Positions 50,415-59,690 of a DNA stretch of 64,000 nucleotides are shown piece by piece (position 1 is the first letter of the stretch; each line of letters starts with the position of its first letter). The DNA is from Streptomyces rhizoryzae (lineage in GTDB: Bacteria; Actinomycetota; Actinomycetes; Streptomycetales; Streptomycetaceae): contig NZ_JALMUV010000030.1 of assembly GCF_023155275.1 (NCBI RefSeq), positions 38,428 to 102,427 of the forward strand, given 5' to 3'. A model generated the notes under the pieces. That model worked only from the letters and a program-made list of their open reading frames with translations. It was not told the DNA's origin and searched no databases. The translations under genes and the position numbers were made by a program.

Positions 50415-53400
50415 TCAGGGGCACAGGGCCCCGTCGTACGCCCCGGCCGGGACCAACTTCCCGGTGGTGGCCGCATCGTTGGCCTGGGGCCCCAGGAGCG
50501 CGCACACGCGGTCGGCGCCGGGTGGCTTCCCGAGGGGATCGCGCGGGCCGGCCCCGGCCGCGTCCGCCACCCGCTGGAGCGGACTCCGCCCGCCGGAGGC
50601 CGCCGACACCACACCCAGCGACGTGCCGTGGACGAGCAGGACCGGCCCGTTCGGGGATTCACCCAGCGGTATCAGCGTCGACCACGGCAGCGGGTACGAG
50701 GAGCGGCCGACCCGCTTTCCCGTGGCGAGCGACCGGATGGAGACGCCGCTCACGGCCTTGGCGGCGAGACCGGCATCGCCGTTGACGGCGTCGACATCGG
50801 GGGAGAGGGAGAACCAGGCGGCGGTCCCGGTGGAGTTGAGGGCGAGCACCCCGTCCGCCTCCGCGGGGTCGAGACGCGGGACGTACCCCGTCCGCGCGCC
50901 GGTGGCGATGTCCCAGGCCCGCAGCTCGGCCGGAGCGCCGGACCGGCCCTTGAGTACCGCGGCGACGGTCCGGCCGTCCGGGCTCGTCACGAAGCTCTGC
51001 GTCCGGGCCGGGTCGGCCAGCGCGGTGCGGGTGATCCGATCAGGACCCGTCCGCACCCGGGTCAGGGTCACATCGGTACGTACCGAGGAGTCGTCCGCCT
51101 CGGTCTCGCTGAGGATCGCGGACGCGCCGTCCGGGCCCAGCCAGAAGTCGAAGACCGCGCTCCGCCACGGCAGCGCGGCCTTGCGGAGGAGCCTGCCGGT
51201 CTTCAGGTCGAGGAGGTACAGGGTGTTGCGTTGGCCCGCGGCCGTCGTGGGCATGATGCTGTCCGGCAGCACCATCCCCAGTACCCGGTTGTTCGGGTCG
51301 ATGCTCGCGACGAACCGGCCGACCCGGGGCAGCGGGGGGAACGCGGTACCGAACACCACCCGGCGTTCGACCGTGTCGTAGACGACCAGGCAGACCGTCG
51401 TGGCGGTGCTCATCGCGTCCGGCACCGGGCAGGAGCCGGGGGCGCCCCGCTTCCCCGTCACGTCGGGGAAGAGCTGGTCGGGGAACGCGAGGTACCGTCC
51501 GTCGCGGCCGATCACGGCTTTGTCGGCCAGGTCGTTCGCCGTCAGCACCCCGTCCAGGGGCTCGGCCACCAGCCCGTGCCCGGTGTCCCGCCACGGGACG
51601 ATCTGGCCGCCCGGGGCGCGGGTGACCAGGGTCCGGCCGCCGGCCGCCACCAGGGGGGTCAGGTCCTGGAGCGCCATCTGGTCGGCGTACGACAGCGGGA
51701 GAGGCTTCTGCGCGGTCGGCGGCGGTGCCGGTGAGGCGTCGTGGGGGGCCGTGGTCGCCGCGCCGAGGTTCGGCACTATCCGGTCGACGGGACCCAACCC
51801 GCCGAAGACGTCCGGCAGGCCGCTGCCCGGATGCGTACGGTAGGAGCGCAGGCCCAGCTGCATCGCGCCGTAGGAGTCGGCGGAGGCCAGCTCCTCGGCC
51901 CTGGTGCGCAGGGTCCCCGCGAGGGACTGCGCCACCTGCTCGCTGCGGTGCTGGTAGGTCAGCGTCCCCGCCACCAGCGCGAGGGCCAGGGCGAGGCCGA
52001 CGGTGCCGTTCACCCGCCAGCGGCGCACCCGGCCCGCCGCGATGTAGTCGAGCTCGCCGGTCGAGAGATGGGCGTGGTGGGTGCGCACCCACCGGCGGGC
52101 GTCCCTCAGCTCGGCACCGGCGAGCACCCGCCTGCCCGGGCGGCCCTGCTCGGACCAGGTCGCCATGCGCTGGCGGAGGGTGTCCTGCCAGAGGCGGAAC
52201 GCCCGGTGCTCGTCGCCGAGCGCGCGCAGATGCCGCCAGTGCAGCAGGAGCGAGTCGTGCGCCAGCTCGATACCGGAGGCGCCGCTCGGGTCGCCGCCCA
52301 TCCGGTGCATCACCAGCAGCCGGGACGTGGCCAGGCGCTGCCCGACCAGCCACTGGTCCTCGTCGCACTCGTCGCGCAGCGCGGTGCGGCGCACGGCGAG
52401 GTCGCCGTCGGGCAGGGGCCGGACCAACTGGATGAGGAGCCGGTCGGCGACCTCCCGGGTCGCCGGGTCGATGCCGGCCCAGATCCGGTCCGCGTAGCGG
52501 GCCAGCGCCTCGGAGATGCCGCCCAGTTCCTCGTACGCCGCGTGGGTCAGCAGGCCCGCCCGCCGGCGCTGCCACAGTTCGGCCAGGGCGAAGGCGAGCA
52601 GGGGCAGGGGGTTCGGGGTGTGCGCCAGATCGTCCAGGATGCGTTCGACCAGCCCGTCGGCGAAGGCGACCGTGCCGACCCGTTCCAGGGGCCCGGTCAT
52701 GACCCGGCGCAGTTCGGCCTGGGTCATCTCGCCCACGGTGACCGGCAGCCACGCCCGGGCGAGTTCGGCGATGGCGCGGTCGGCCAGCGCGGTGCCCAGG
52801 AAGGTGTCGCGCAGGTTCACCAGCAGACACAGCCGGGATCCGGGGGCCAGGCAGGGCAGCAGAGCGCGGACGAATGCGGAGCGGTCGGCGTCCGGCGCCG
52901 CGAAGACCTCCTCGAACTGGTCCACGCATACGACGAGTTGGTCCGCGCGGTGCTCTTCCAGCACGGCCGCCACGAGGTCGGGCAGCTGTCCGCCGGCCAG
53001 CCGGGCCTCGGTCGCGGCGACCGACTCCAGCCGGGCCGCCGGCGCCGTGCGGCCGGGGCGCATCAGCCGATCGAGGGCGAAGGCCAGTGCCGTCAGCGGG
53101 GTGGCGGCGTCGGACGGGCGCAGCGCCAGGGGGAGCCGGACGGTGCCCGCGGAGTCGGTGGCACGCAGCCGGGGCACCACGCCTGCGTGCCACAGCGAGG
53201 ACTTCCCGACGCCCGAACCGCCGATGACGCAGATCAGCGGCGCCCCGGACCGGACCCGGTCGGCGATCTGACCGGCCAGTTCCTCCCGCCCGTGGTAAAG
53301 GTCGGCGTCCTGCTCGGTGAAGGGGCGCAGCGCCCGGTACGGGACGCGCTGCTCGATCACCTCGGCCAGCTCGGGCCATGCCGCCAGCAGCATGTCCACC

Positions 53401-53975
53401 GGGAGCATGTAGCCGATCTTCGCCCCGGCACCGGTGACCCGGTAGCCGACCATGCCCACGGCGGCGTCCGCGTCGGTGCTCCACACCGGGGCGCCGGAGA
53501 AGCCGGGGGACAGCATGGCCTGCCGCGCCGGGTCGCTCTCGATCTCCACCCAGCCCGTGGCGACGGGACCGCCCAGCCGCCCGTGCACCCAGGTGCCCAG
53601 CTCCAGGCCGCGGGGGAAACCCACCATGACCAGCGAACCGTCCAACTCCCCGCGCCGCCGGCTCAGCACCAGCGGCCGGGCCGCCGCGGGCGGCGGCTCC
53701 CGCAACCGCAGCCCGACGACATCCATCCCCTGCTCCGGCCCGGGAGGCCGCCAGGCGACGACCTCGGCGAGCTGCCGCCTGCCGGGAGCGAGCAGCGGGA
53801 AATCAAGGCTGACCGAGGCCCCCTCGCGCGGGGCCTCGTCGGCGGACAGCCCGAGAACCCCGGAGACCACGTGCGCAGCCGACACCACGTGCCGGGGCCC
53901 GGCGAGAAAGCCGGCCCCGACGGGCTCGTCACCCTCCCAGATCCGGACCAGCCCAGCCTCAAGAGGCAGATGCAC
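50415..53975 (-). CDS. Trypsin-like protease / nSTAND1 NTPase / repeat-domain fusion (predicted conflict system)
   Basis: 1186 residues from GTG 53975. Residues 1-200 form a trypsin-like domain with His in HVVSAAHVV, Asp in GMDVVGLRL and Ser in LSPGFSGAPVW. Residues about 230-500 form a nSTAND1 NTPase with Walker A IGGSGVGKSSLW and Walker B LVVCVDQFEEVF. A helical region follows, then a transmembrane helix near 640 (VGLALALALVAGTL) and a C-terminal propeller-like region (FVTSPDGRTVAAVLKG, AELRAWDIATGARTGYVP). Such proteins are predicted to sense invasion and activate the protease. The larger open frame to 54860 is not supported. Confidence 0.88.
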   Translation of the reverse strand: MHLPLEAGLVRIWEGDEPVGAGFLAGPRHVVSAAHVVSGVLGLSADEAPREGASVSLDFPLLAPGRRQLAEVVAWRPPGPEQGMDVVGLRLREPPPAAARPLVLSRRRGELDGSLVMVGFPRGLELGTWVHGRLGGPVATGWVEIESDPARQAMLSPGFSGAPVWSTDADAAVGMVGYRVTGAGAKIGYMLPVDMLLAAWPELAEVIEQRVPYRALRPFTEQDADLYHGREELAGQIADRVRSGAPLICVIGGSGVGKSSLWHAGVVPRLRATDSAGTVRLPLALRPSDAATPLTALAFALDRLMRPGRTAPAARLESVAATEARLAGGQLPDLVAAVLEEHRADQLVVCVDQFEEVFAAPDADRSAFVRALLPCLAPGSRLCLLVNLRDTFLGTALADRAIAELARAWLPVTVGEMTQAELRRVMTGPLERVGTVAFADGLVERILDDLAHTPNPLPLLAFALAELWQRRRAGLLTHAAYEELGGISEALARYADRIWAGIDPATREVADRLLIQLVRPLPDGDLAVRRTALRDECDEDQWLVGQRLATSRLLVMHRMGGDPSGASGIELAHDSLLLHWRHLRALGDEHRAFRLWQDTLRQRMATWSEQGRPGRRVLAGAELRDARRWVRTHHAHLSTGELDYIAAGRVRRWRVNGTVGLALALALVAGTLTYQHRSEQVAQSLAGTLRTRAEELASADSYGAMQLGLRSYRTHPGSGLPDVFGGLGPVDRIVPNLGAATTAPHDASPAPPPTAQKPLPLSYADQMALQDLTPLVAAGGRTLVTRAPGGQIVPWRDTGHGLVAEPLDGVLTANDLADKAVIGRDGRYLAFPDQLFPDVTGKRGAPGSCPVPDAMSTATTVCLVVYDTVERRVVFGTAFPPLPRVGRFVASIDPNNRVLGMVLPDSIMPTTAAGQRNTLYLLDLKTGRLLRKAALPWRSAVFDFWLGPDGASAILSETEADDSSVRTDVTLTRVRTGPDRITRTALADPARTQSFVTSPDGRTVAAVLKGRSGAPAELRAWDIATGARTGYVPRLDPAEADGVLALNSTGTAAWFSLSPDVDAVNGDAGLAAKAVSGVSIRSLATGKRVGRSSYPLPWSTLIPLGESPNGPVLLVHGTSLGVVSAASGGRSPLQRVADAAGAGPRDPLGKPPGADRVCALLGPQANDAATTGKLVPAGAYDGALCP

Positions 53976-54362
53976 AGCAGACCCCCGTGTACCGACTTCT
54001 GCCCCAACGGTACCGAGGGGCACCCCCTTCCCGGGCCGGTATGGCAGAAGCCCTCGGATGCCGCACCGACCGCCGCACCGCCTTCCTCCGGGGCGCCGTG
54101 TGGTACGTCGGCGAACTCCTGCGCCGCCGCAACGGAGGGGTGGGGACGTTCGAGCCGGACCTCGACACCGGCGAAGTGCCGCCGTTCCACGGGGCGAAGA
54201 GCGCGGCGGGCCTCCGGGACACCCCCTGCGCGGGCGCACCCGACACCGGCGCCGGTGAGCACCGGTTCCCGCTGAACCCATGGGGGACGTCCATGACGAG
54301 CTGGACGTCCGCGCGCCCGCGGTCCCCGGGGACAGGTCGCTACGATCTTCGCGGGAGGGACC
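53976..54362. other. Region between protease-STAND gene and response regulator, with a possible gene remnant
   Basis: From ATG 54041 on the plus strand the frame gives RTAFLRGAVWYVGELLRRRNGGVGTFEPD. It resembles the start of actinobacterial proteins with a WYVGE motif but soon loses similarity and runs into the response-regulator gene. Probably a short remnant. GGGAGGG before 54363 is the ribosome binding site of the next gene. Confidence 0.35.
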
Positions 54363-54971
54363 ATGATCCGCATTCTGCTCGCCGAAGACATGCACATGAT
54401 CCGCGGGGCGCTGGTCGCCCTGCTGGCGCTGGAGCCTGACCTGGAGGTCGTCGCGGAGGTGGCGCGGGGGGATGCCGTCGTCCCCGCTGCGCTGGCCCAC
54501 CGCCCCACCGTCGCCGTCCTGGATCTCGAGATGCCCGGGATGGACGGGCTCACCGCCGCCCGTGGCCTGGCGGCCGCCCTCCCTGACTGCCGGACGCTGA
54601 TCCTCACTGCTTTCGGCCGCCCCGAGGCGCTGCGTGCGGCCCTCGCCGCCCGGGTCGGTGGTTTCCTGCTCAAGGACGCGCTTCCCGAGCACCTCGCGGA
54701 GGCGATTCGCCGCGTGGCCGCCGGGGACCTCGTCATCGACCCGAGACTGGCCGCCGAGGCGCTCACCGCCGAGAAGAGTCCGCTCACGCCCCGGGAGACC
54801 GATGCCTTGCGGCTGGCCTCCACCGGCGCCCAGCTCGACGAGATCGCCCGCGAACTGCACCTCTCCCCGGGCACCGTGCGGAACTACCTCGGCGCGGCCG
54901 TCGTCAAGCTCGATGCCCGCAACCGACTGGACGCCGTACGGATCGCCCGCGAGCAGGGCTGGCTGGAGTGA
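54363..54971 (+). CDS. DesR/NarL-type response regulator
   Basis: 202 residues. Receiver: LLAEDMHMIRGALVALL, phospho-Asp near residue 55 in VAVLDLEMPGMDG, LTAFGRPE, FLLKDA. LuxR HTH: LTPRETDALRLASTGAQLDEIARELHLSPGTVRNYLGAAVVKLDARNRLDAVRIA. It is tail to tail with the kinase at 54979 (7-bp gap); both belong to the DesK/DesR-like class and are probably partners. Confidence 0.93.
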   Translation: MIRILLAEDMHMIRGALVALLALEPDLEVVAEVARGDAVVPAALAHRPTVAVLDLEMPGMDGLTAARGLAAALPDCRTLILTAFGRPEALRAALAARVGGFLLKDALPEHLAEAIRRVAAGDLVIDPRLAAEALTAEKSPLTPRETDALRLASTGAQLDEIARELHLSPGTVRNYLGAAVVKLDARNRLDAVRIAREQGWLE

Positions 54972-54978
54972 CGCCCGG

Positions 54979-56823
54979 TCACCCCGGGACGGGAGCGTGG
55001 TCCACCCGGAGTGTCAGGACATAGCCCCGGCCGCCCTCGGCCGGTCCCGCCTCCAACTCCCCTCCGAGCGCAGCCGCCCGCTCCCGCAGGTTCCTCAGCC
55101 CGTTGCCACCGGACTCCCTCTCCCCGAGGCCGTCCTGCGGCGTCGGTGCGGTCACCGCCCGGCCGTCGTTCGCCACCCGCAGCGTCCCCGGACCGAACTC
55201 CACCTCGCACCGCCGCACCCCCGCCCCGTGCCGCAGCACATTGGTCACGGCCTCCCGCAGGACCGTCGCGCACACCGCCTCCGGCGCCCCACCGACCGCC
55301 CCCTGGTCCCCCCGGACCAGCAGCACGATGCCGGCCGCCGCCAGCACCCTCCGGGCCGAGGCCAGTTCCGCCGCCACCGTCAGCACCGCACCGTCCCCCG
55401 GGATCGCCCGCAGGTCGGCCAGGGCCCGGCCCGCCAGCGCCGCCGCGTCGGCCAGGTGCGCCGCGGCGCGCCCCGGATCGGGGTCGCGGCGCGCCAGCTC
55501 GCCCTTCAACGTGATCGCCGACAGCCCGTAACCCAGGAGGTCGTGGACGTCCCGGGCGATGCGCCGCCGCTCCTGTGCCACGGCCAGTGCGGCCAACGCC
55601 GCGCGGTTCTCCCGCACTTGGTGGACCAGACCCGTCAGGAGGGCCAGGCCGTGGAAGACCAGGGCGATCACCACGATGTCCAGCACGAGGAGGGCGGCGC
55701 CATGTGCGTCCGGCCCGTCTTCCCGTAGCGACACCGCCACCGTGACCAGGGCGACCAGTGCCGCGGCCGCCGGCCAGGCGAGCCGTCCCGGCAGGACGAC
55801 CAGCAGGGAGGCCACCGCGAACGCCGCGACTTGGGGGTACGGCCCGTCCGGTGCGGCCAACACGCCCAGCACGAGCGCGAGTTGCGCTCCCAGTGTCCAC
55901 CTCGCGCGGCGGGGGCGTACGCCCGGTGGGCGGGGCATGGAGTGATACGCCTGGAGCCCGACGACCGCCACCAACGCGGCCGTGTACGCCGCGAGCCGTG
56001 CGCCCGCCACCCCGCTGCCGATCAGGAAGGCCGTGCCCACGACCAGGTACTCGATGTGGGTCGCGACCACGATGGGCCAGGCCAGCCGGGGCGTCACGGC
56101 GCCCGGCGGGGTGCCCGGCGCGGCGGGCGACTGCGCGGTCGGCGCGGTGCGCACTCGCCCCGCCGCCCGCCGTGCCGCCGACACCAGCTCGTGCGCCGCC
56201 TCGGGGCCGCGCCCGGCCAGCCGGATGATCTCCGCGAAGGCTGCGCCCAGCACCGCGTCCAGGTCCCGTCCGGCCTGCTCCCGCTCGGCCGCGACCCGGG
56301 CAGCCGCCAGTGCGGTGCGGGTCGCGCGCAGCTCGACGTAGAGGTCGGTGAGCCTGGTCAGCGCGTAGACGATCAAACCCTGGGCGACGGCGTTGCCGAT
56401 GCCGTTGAGCGTGGCGTAGATCCCGCCGTCGCCCGGTGCGAGCGGCCCGGCGGTCAGCGCGATGACCGCGAACAGGGCCCAGCGGACGGGCCGTTCGACG
56501 ACCAGGAGCACGGAGGCGGCGAGGAAGCCGGGCAGCCCCGACCAGGGCGCGAGCAGGATCTGCGCGGCGAGGGTCCAGGCGCCGCGCAGGCGCCGTGTCC
56601 GGGGCAGGCAGGTGACGAGTTGGAGCACCAGCATGGGGACGGCGGCCGGGCGCGGGAGGAGGGCGCCGGGTTCCACGGAGAACCCGAGGAGAACGATGAC
56701 GAGGATCACGGAGACCACCGCGGGGCGGGGACCGGCCCCGGCGTCGCTGTCGGCGTCCGCGCCGGCTCCGGCGTCGGACCGGCGTCCGCACCCGCGCCGA
56801 AGCACCTTCCCACTCCCGATCAT
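54979..56823 (-). CDS. DesK-like histidine kinase with internally duplicated sensor part
   Basis: 614 residues. First module: about five transmembrane helices (residues 35-150), then AAEREQAGRDLDAVLGAAFAEIIRLA, which mimics a HisKA_3 helix but lacks the His. Second module: further helices (255-400) and the real phospho-acceptor ERRRIARDVHDLLGYGLSAITLKGEL near residue 430, followed by HATPase (VLREAVTNVLRHGAG, GNGLRNLRERAAALGGELE). The arrangement suggests duplication of a kinase N-terminus with decay of the first acceptor. Pairs with the response regulator at 54363. Confidence 0.9.
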   Translation of the reverse strand: MIGSGKVLRRGCGRRSDAGAGADADSDAGAGPRPAVVSVILVIVLLGFSVEPGALLPRPAAVPMLVLQLVTCLPRTRRLRGAWTLAAQILLAPWSGLPGFLAASVLLVVERPVRWALFAVIALTAGPLAPGDGGIYATLNGIGNAVAQGLIVYALTRLTDLYVELRATRTALAAARVAAEREQAGRDLDAVLGAAFAEIIRLAGRGPEAAHELVSAARRAAGRVRTAPTAQSPAAPGTPPGAVTPRLAWPIVVATHIEYLVVGTAFLIGSGVAGARLAAYTAALVAVVGLQAYHSMPRPPGVRPRRARWTLGAQLALVLGVLAAPDGPYPQVAAFAVASLLVVLPGRLAWPAAAALVALVTVAVSLREDGPDAHGAALLVLDIVVIALVFHGLALLTGLVHQVRENRAALAALAVAQERRRIARDVHDLLGYGLSAITLKGELARRDPDPGRAAAHLADAAALAGRALADLRAIPGDGAVLTVAAELASARRVLAAAGIVLLVRGDQGAVGGAPEAVCATVLREAVTNVLRHGAGVRRCEVEFGPGTLRVANDGRAVTAPTPQDGLGERESGGNGLRNLRERAAALGGELEAGPAEGGRGYVLTLRVDHAPVPG

Positions 56824-56937
56824 GACGTCACGTTAGCCGCCCCGTATGCGCCGCACCCGCCCCACCCATGTGGAATGCACATCGGCCGATGCGCCTCGCA
56901 CTGCCGCCGGACCACCCTCGAACGAGATCGTCGACAC

Positions 56938-58902
56938 ATGCGAAAGACCCCGACGCGGGCCCTTGCCACGATCGCCGCCACCATGACGCTCACCACTGCC
57001 GCGCTCCTCTGCGCCGCGCCCGGCCACACCGCCGCCCGCGGTCACGCCGCGGCCCCGGGCCGTGCGGCCGCTCTGCCCGACCTCGCCTCACGTGTCGACA
57101 CCGCCGTCGCCGGCTACCTCGGGCACGACCGCATCCCCGGCGCGGCCGTCACCGTCGTCTCCGGTGGCCGGACCGTGCTCACCAAGGGCTACGGCGTCGC
57201 CGACGTCCGCACCCGAACCCCCGTCGACCCCCGCCGCACCGGATTCTTCCTCGGCTCGCTCGCCAAACTCTTCACCGCCCAGGCCGCCTCCCAGCTCGTC
57301 GCCACGGGCACGGTCAACCCCCGGGCCGACGTCAACGACTACCTCCGCACGGTCACCGTCCCCGACACCTACCCCGGCAGGCCCGTCACCCTGGACCACC
57401 TCCTGACGCACACCGCGGGATTCGACAGCGACCTCGTCGGCCGCAACAAGGCGACCGCCGAGGACGTCGAACCGCTCGCCGAGAGCCTGGTGACGCGCCG
57501 CCCGCCGCGGCTCCGCGCCCCCGGCACGACGGTGGCCTACGACAACTACGGCTACGCGCTCGCCGGGCAGCTCGTCGCCGACGTCTCCGGCCGGCCCTTC
57601 CCCGCCTACGTCGACGCGCACATCCTCAAGCCGCTGGGCATGGACCGCTCCACGTTCGCCCAGCCGCAGCCCGCCAGGATCGCGGCGGACCTCGCCCGCG
57701 GCTACCGCCCCACCGGTGCCGCCGGCTGGACGGAGGACAAGGGCCAGTACGGGGCGTGGAGCCCGTCCGGGCCGGGCGCCGTCACCACCGCCGCCGACAT
57801 GGGCCGCTGGATGGCCGACCAGCTGACCGGCGGCTCGGCGGCGGCCCGTCTGATGCAGCGCACGCACTACCGGCAGGACACGCGCCTGCCCGGCCTCGGC
57901 TACGGCTTCGAGGAGTGGCGGCGCGGCGCGCGCACCGGCTGGTACAAGGACGGCGACATCCCCGGCTTCCACTCCGGTGTGCTGCTGCTCCCGGGCCGTG
58001 ACCTCGGGGTGTTCGTCGTCTTCAACGGCGACGGCACGGGCGGCCGTGCCAACTGGGACGGCAAGGACCTGATCAACCGGATCGTGGACGCGATGGCCCC
58101 GGACGGCCGCGGCGCCGCCCACCCCCCGCACGACGTGGCCGACTCCGCCGTGGCCTCGTACACCGGCAGCTACCGGGCGGCCCGGGTCAGCCGCACCGGC
58201 CTCATGGCGGTCGAGGGCCTGGTCGGGGCCGTCACGGTGGAAAGGGACGGCGCGAACGGGCTGCGCACCACCGGTCTCTCCCTCGACCCGGACCGACCGG
58301 AGCAGCGGTGGGCCGCGCTCGGCGGCGGGCTGTTCCGGGAACGCGACGGTGACGGCGGCGGCGCGACGATCGCCTTCGACAAGGGCGGGATGCTGGTCTC
58401 GTCGGTGATGCCGTCGACGGCCTACGAGAGACTGACGTGGCGGCAGTCCCCCTCGCTGCACATGGCACTGCTCGGCTTCGGCACGGCGGGCCTGGTGCTC
58501 GGCGCGGGGGCCTACCCGGTGACGGCACTGGTACGGCGGTTCCGGGGCCGTCCCCGGTACCCGCGGGCGGCGCGGGCCGCGCGGGCCACCGCCGCGGCGA
58601 CCGGGCTGCTCGCGGCCGGTTTCACCGCGGCGCTGGCGAGCGTGGTCGCGGACGGCAACGCGATGATGGAGACGGTGCCGCTGGGATCACCGCTGCTGTC
58701 GGTGGTGACGGGGCTGGGCGCGGCGCTCGTGCCCGCGACACTGGGCCTGTTGGCGGGGGCCGTCGCGGCCTGGCTCCGCGGCTGGTGGGGCGTCGCCGGC
58801 CGGGTCCTGTTCACGCTGACGGCGGGGGCCGCCGTCGCCATGGTGGGCATGCTCTTCCAGTACCACCTGGTCGGCGGCCCGTTCGCCTGGCTCACCGCCT
58901 GA
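56938..58902 (+). CDS. Beta-lactamase-class serine hydrolase with C-terminal membrane domain
   Basis: 654 residues from ATG 56938; the signal peptide (MRKTPTRALATIAATMTLTTAALLCAAPGHTA) supports this start over an ATG near 56860. Class C-like hydrolase: SxxK in GFFLGSLAKLFTAQ, YxN in VAYDNYGYALAGQL, LLTHTAGF, and HSG in IPGFHSGVLLLPG. Residues about 530-650 add four transmembrane helices, as in the penicillin-binding-protein-like Streptomyces family. Likely a D-aminopeptidase/esterase-type hydrolase acting outside the membrane. Confidence 0.9.
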   Translation: MRKTPTRALATIAATMTLTTAALLCAAPGHTAARGHAAAPGRAAALPDLASRVDTAVAGYLGHDRIPGAAVTVVSGGRTVLTKGYGVADVRTRTPVDPRRTGFFLGSLAKLFTAQAASQLVATGTVNPRADVNDYLRTVTVPDTYPGRPVTLDHLLTHTAGFDSDLVGRNKATAEDVEPLAESLVTRRPPRLRAPGTTVAYDNYGYALAGQLVADVSGRPFPAYVDAHILKPLGMDRSTFAQPQPARIAADLARGYRPTGAAGWTEDKGQYGAWSPSGPGAVTTAADMGRWMADQLTGGSAAARLMQRTHYRQDTRLPGLGYGFEEWRRGARTGWYKDGDIPGFHSGVLLLPGRDLGVFVVFNGDGTGGRANWDGKDLINRIVDAMAPDGRGAAHPPHDVADSAVASYTGSYRAARVSRTGLMAVEGLVGAVTVERDGANGLRTTGLSLDPDRPEQRWAALGGGLFRERDGDGGGATIAFDKGGMLVSSVMPSTAYERLTWRQSPSLHMALLGFGTAGLVLGAGAYPVTALVRRFRGRPRYPRAARAARATAAATGLLAAGFTAALASVVADGNAMMETVPLGSPLLSVVTGLGAALVPATLGLLAGAVAAWLRGWWGVAGRVLFTLTAGAAVAMVGMLFQYHLVGGPFAWLTA

Positions 58903-58931
58903 CCTCCCTCCACGCCTGACCTCCCTCCATC

Positions 58932-58976
58932 GGGCTCCCCTTCGCCGCGGCATCCGGCCGCGGCGAAGGGGAGCCC
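58932..58976 (+). terminator. Terminator of the serine hydrolase gene
   Basis: Perfect 19-base arms GGGCTCCCCTTCGCCGCGG (58932-58950) and its complement (58958-58976) with a 7-base loop, 30 bp after the stop codon. A 17-base direct duplication of CGCCTGACCTCCCTCCA covers the stop and lies just before it. Confidence 0.92.
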
Positions 58977-59164
58977 GCACCCACCGTTTCGTGGACGCGC
59001 AGGGAAGGGCACGTGAGCCGCTGCGCCCAGAACATCAGACCCCATGCCCGGATGTGTCATCCCTATCGGTTTCCTGGCGGAAAGACGTCTGGGCCGCGAG
59101 AGCAGCCAGGCCATAACGTTCACAGGGAGACGAATACCGTCTCATCAGTGAATGGGGGATTTGT

Positions 59165-59512
59165 ATGAAGAAGGGTCGTATAGCAAGGACAGGAGCCTTC
59201 CTGGCACTGGCCTTGGGGGGAGCGATGGCCCTCTCACCGAGCGCGGTAGCGGACAGCGGGTCGCCGGTGACCGCCGTCCGTGCGTCCAGCCCTTCCGCGG
59301 CGCAGGCATGCTGGGGCCGGCCGGAGCACGGCAGCGCGGGCCACTACGGGAACAGCGGCTGGTGCGACTCGGGGCGGTACCGCCAGGTGATCAGGTGCCA
59401 GACCCTGGGTGACTACCGCTACGTGCACTACGGCCCCTGGGTATGGGCGCCCGAGAAGAGCACCGCGTGGTGCAACCTCGGCGACCGGGTCATCGGAACC
59501 TGGCTGGAGTAG
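59165..59512 (+). CDS. Small secreted cysteine-containing protein
   Basis: 115 residues. Signal peptide MKKGRIARTGAFLALALGG to about SAVADS. The mature part has four cysteines (SAAQACWGRPE, SGWCDSG, VIRCQTLG, AWCNLG) and many Tyr/Trp, which fits a small disulfide-bonded extracellular protein. GGGGGA precedes the ATG. I do not recognise the family. It is flanked by terminators on both sides, so it is a single-gene transcript. Confidence 0.78.
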   Translation: MKKGRIARTGAFLALALGGAMALSPSAVADSGSPVTAVRASSPSAAQACWGRPEHGSAGHYGNSGWCDSGRYRQVIRCQTLGDYRYVHYGPWVWAPEKSTAWCNLGDRVIGTWLE

Positions 59513-59580
59513 GTCAGGCCCGCCTTCGCAGGAGGCGCGCCGAACCGCACGTGATCGGCGGACCGACCGCGTCCGCCGAC

Positions 59581-59614
59581 GCAGAAGGTCCCCTCCGCGG
59601 AGGGGACCTTCTGC
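59581..59614 (+). terminator. Terminator of the small secreted protein gene
   Basis: Perfect 16-base arms GCAGAAGGTCCCCTCC / GGAGGGGACCTTCTGC around GC, 68 bp after the stop codon. Its 11-base core arm GAAGGTCCCCT is identical to that of the terminator at 17880-17913. Confidence 0.85.
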
Positions 59615-59690
59615 GGAGCGCCCGGCAGGCAGGGCGCCTGCCTCTCCGACCCGGCCGGCGCCCCGCGCTCGGGCTCCGCCGGGTCCGCCG

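Noticed and set aside
53976..54860. N-terminal extension of the protease-STAND protein
   Set aside because: It is antisense to the response regulator and has no trypsin homology. The GTG at 53975 starts directly before the trypsin domain.
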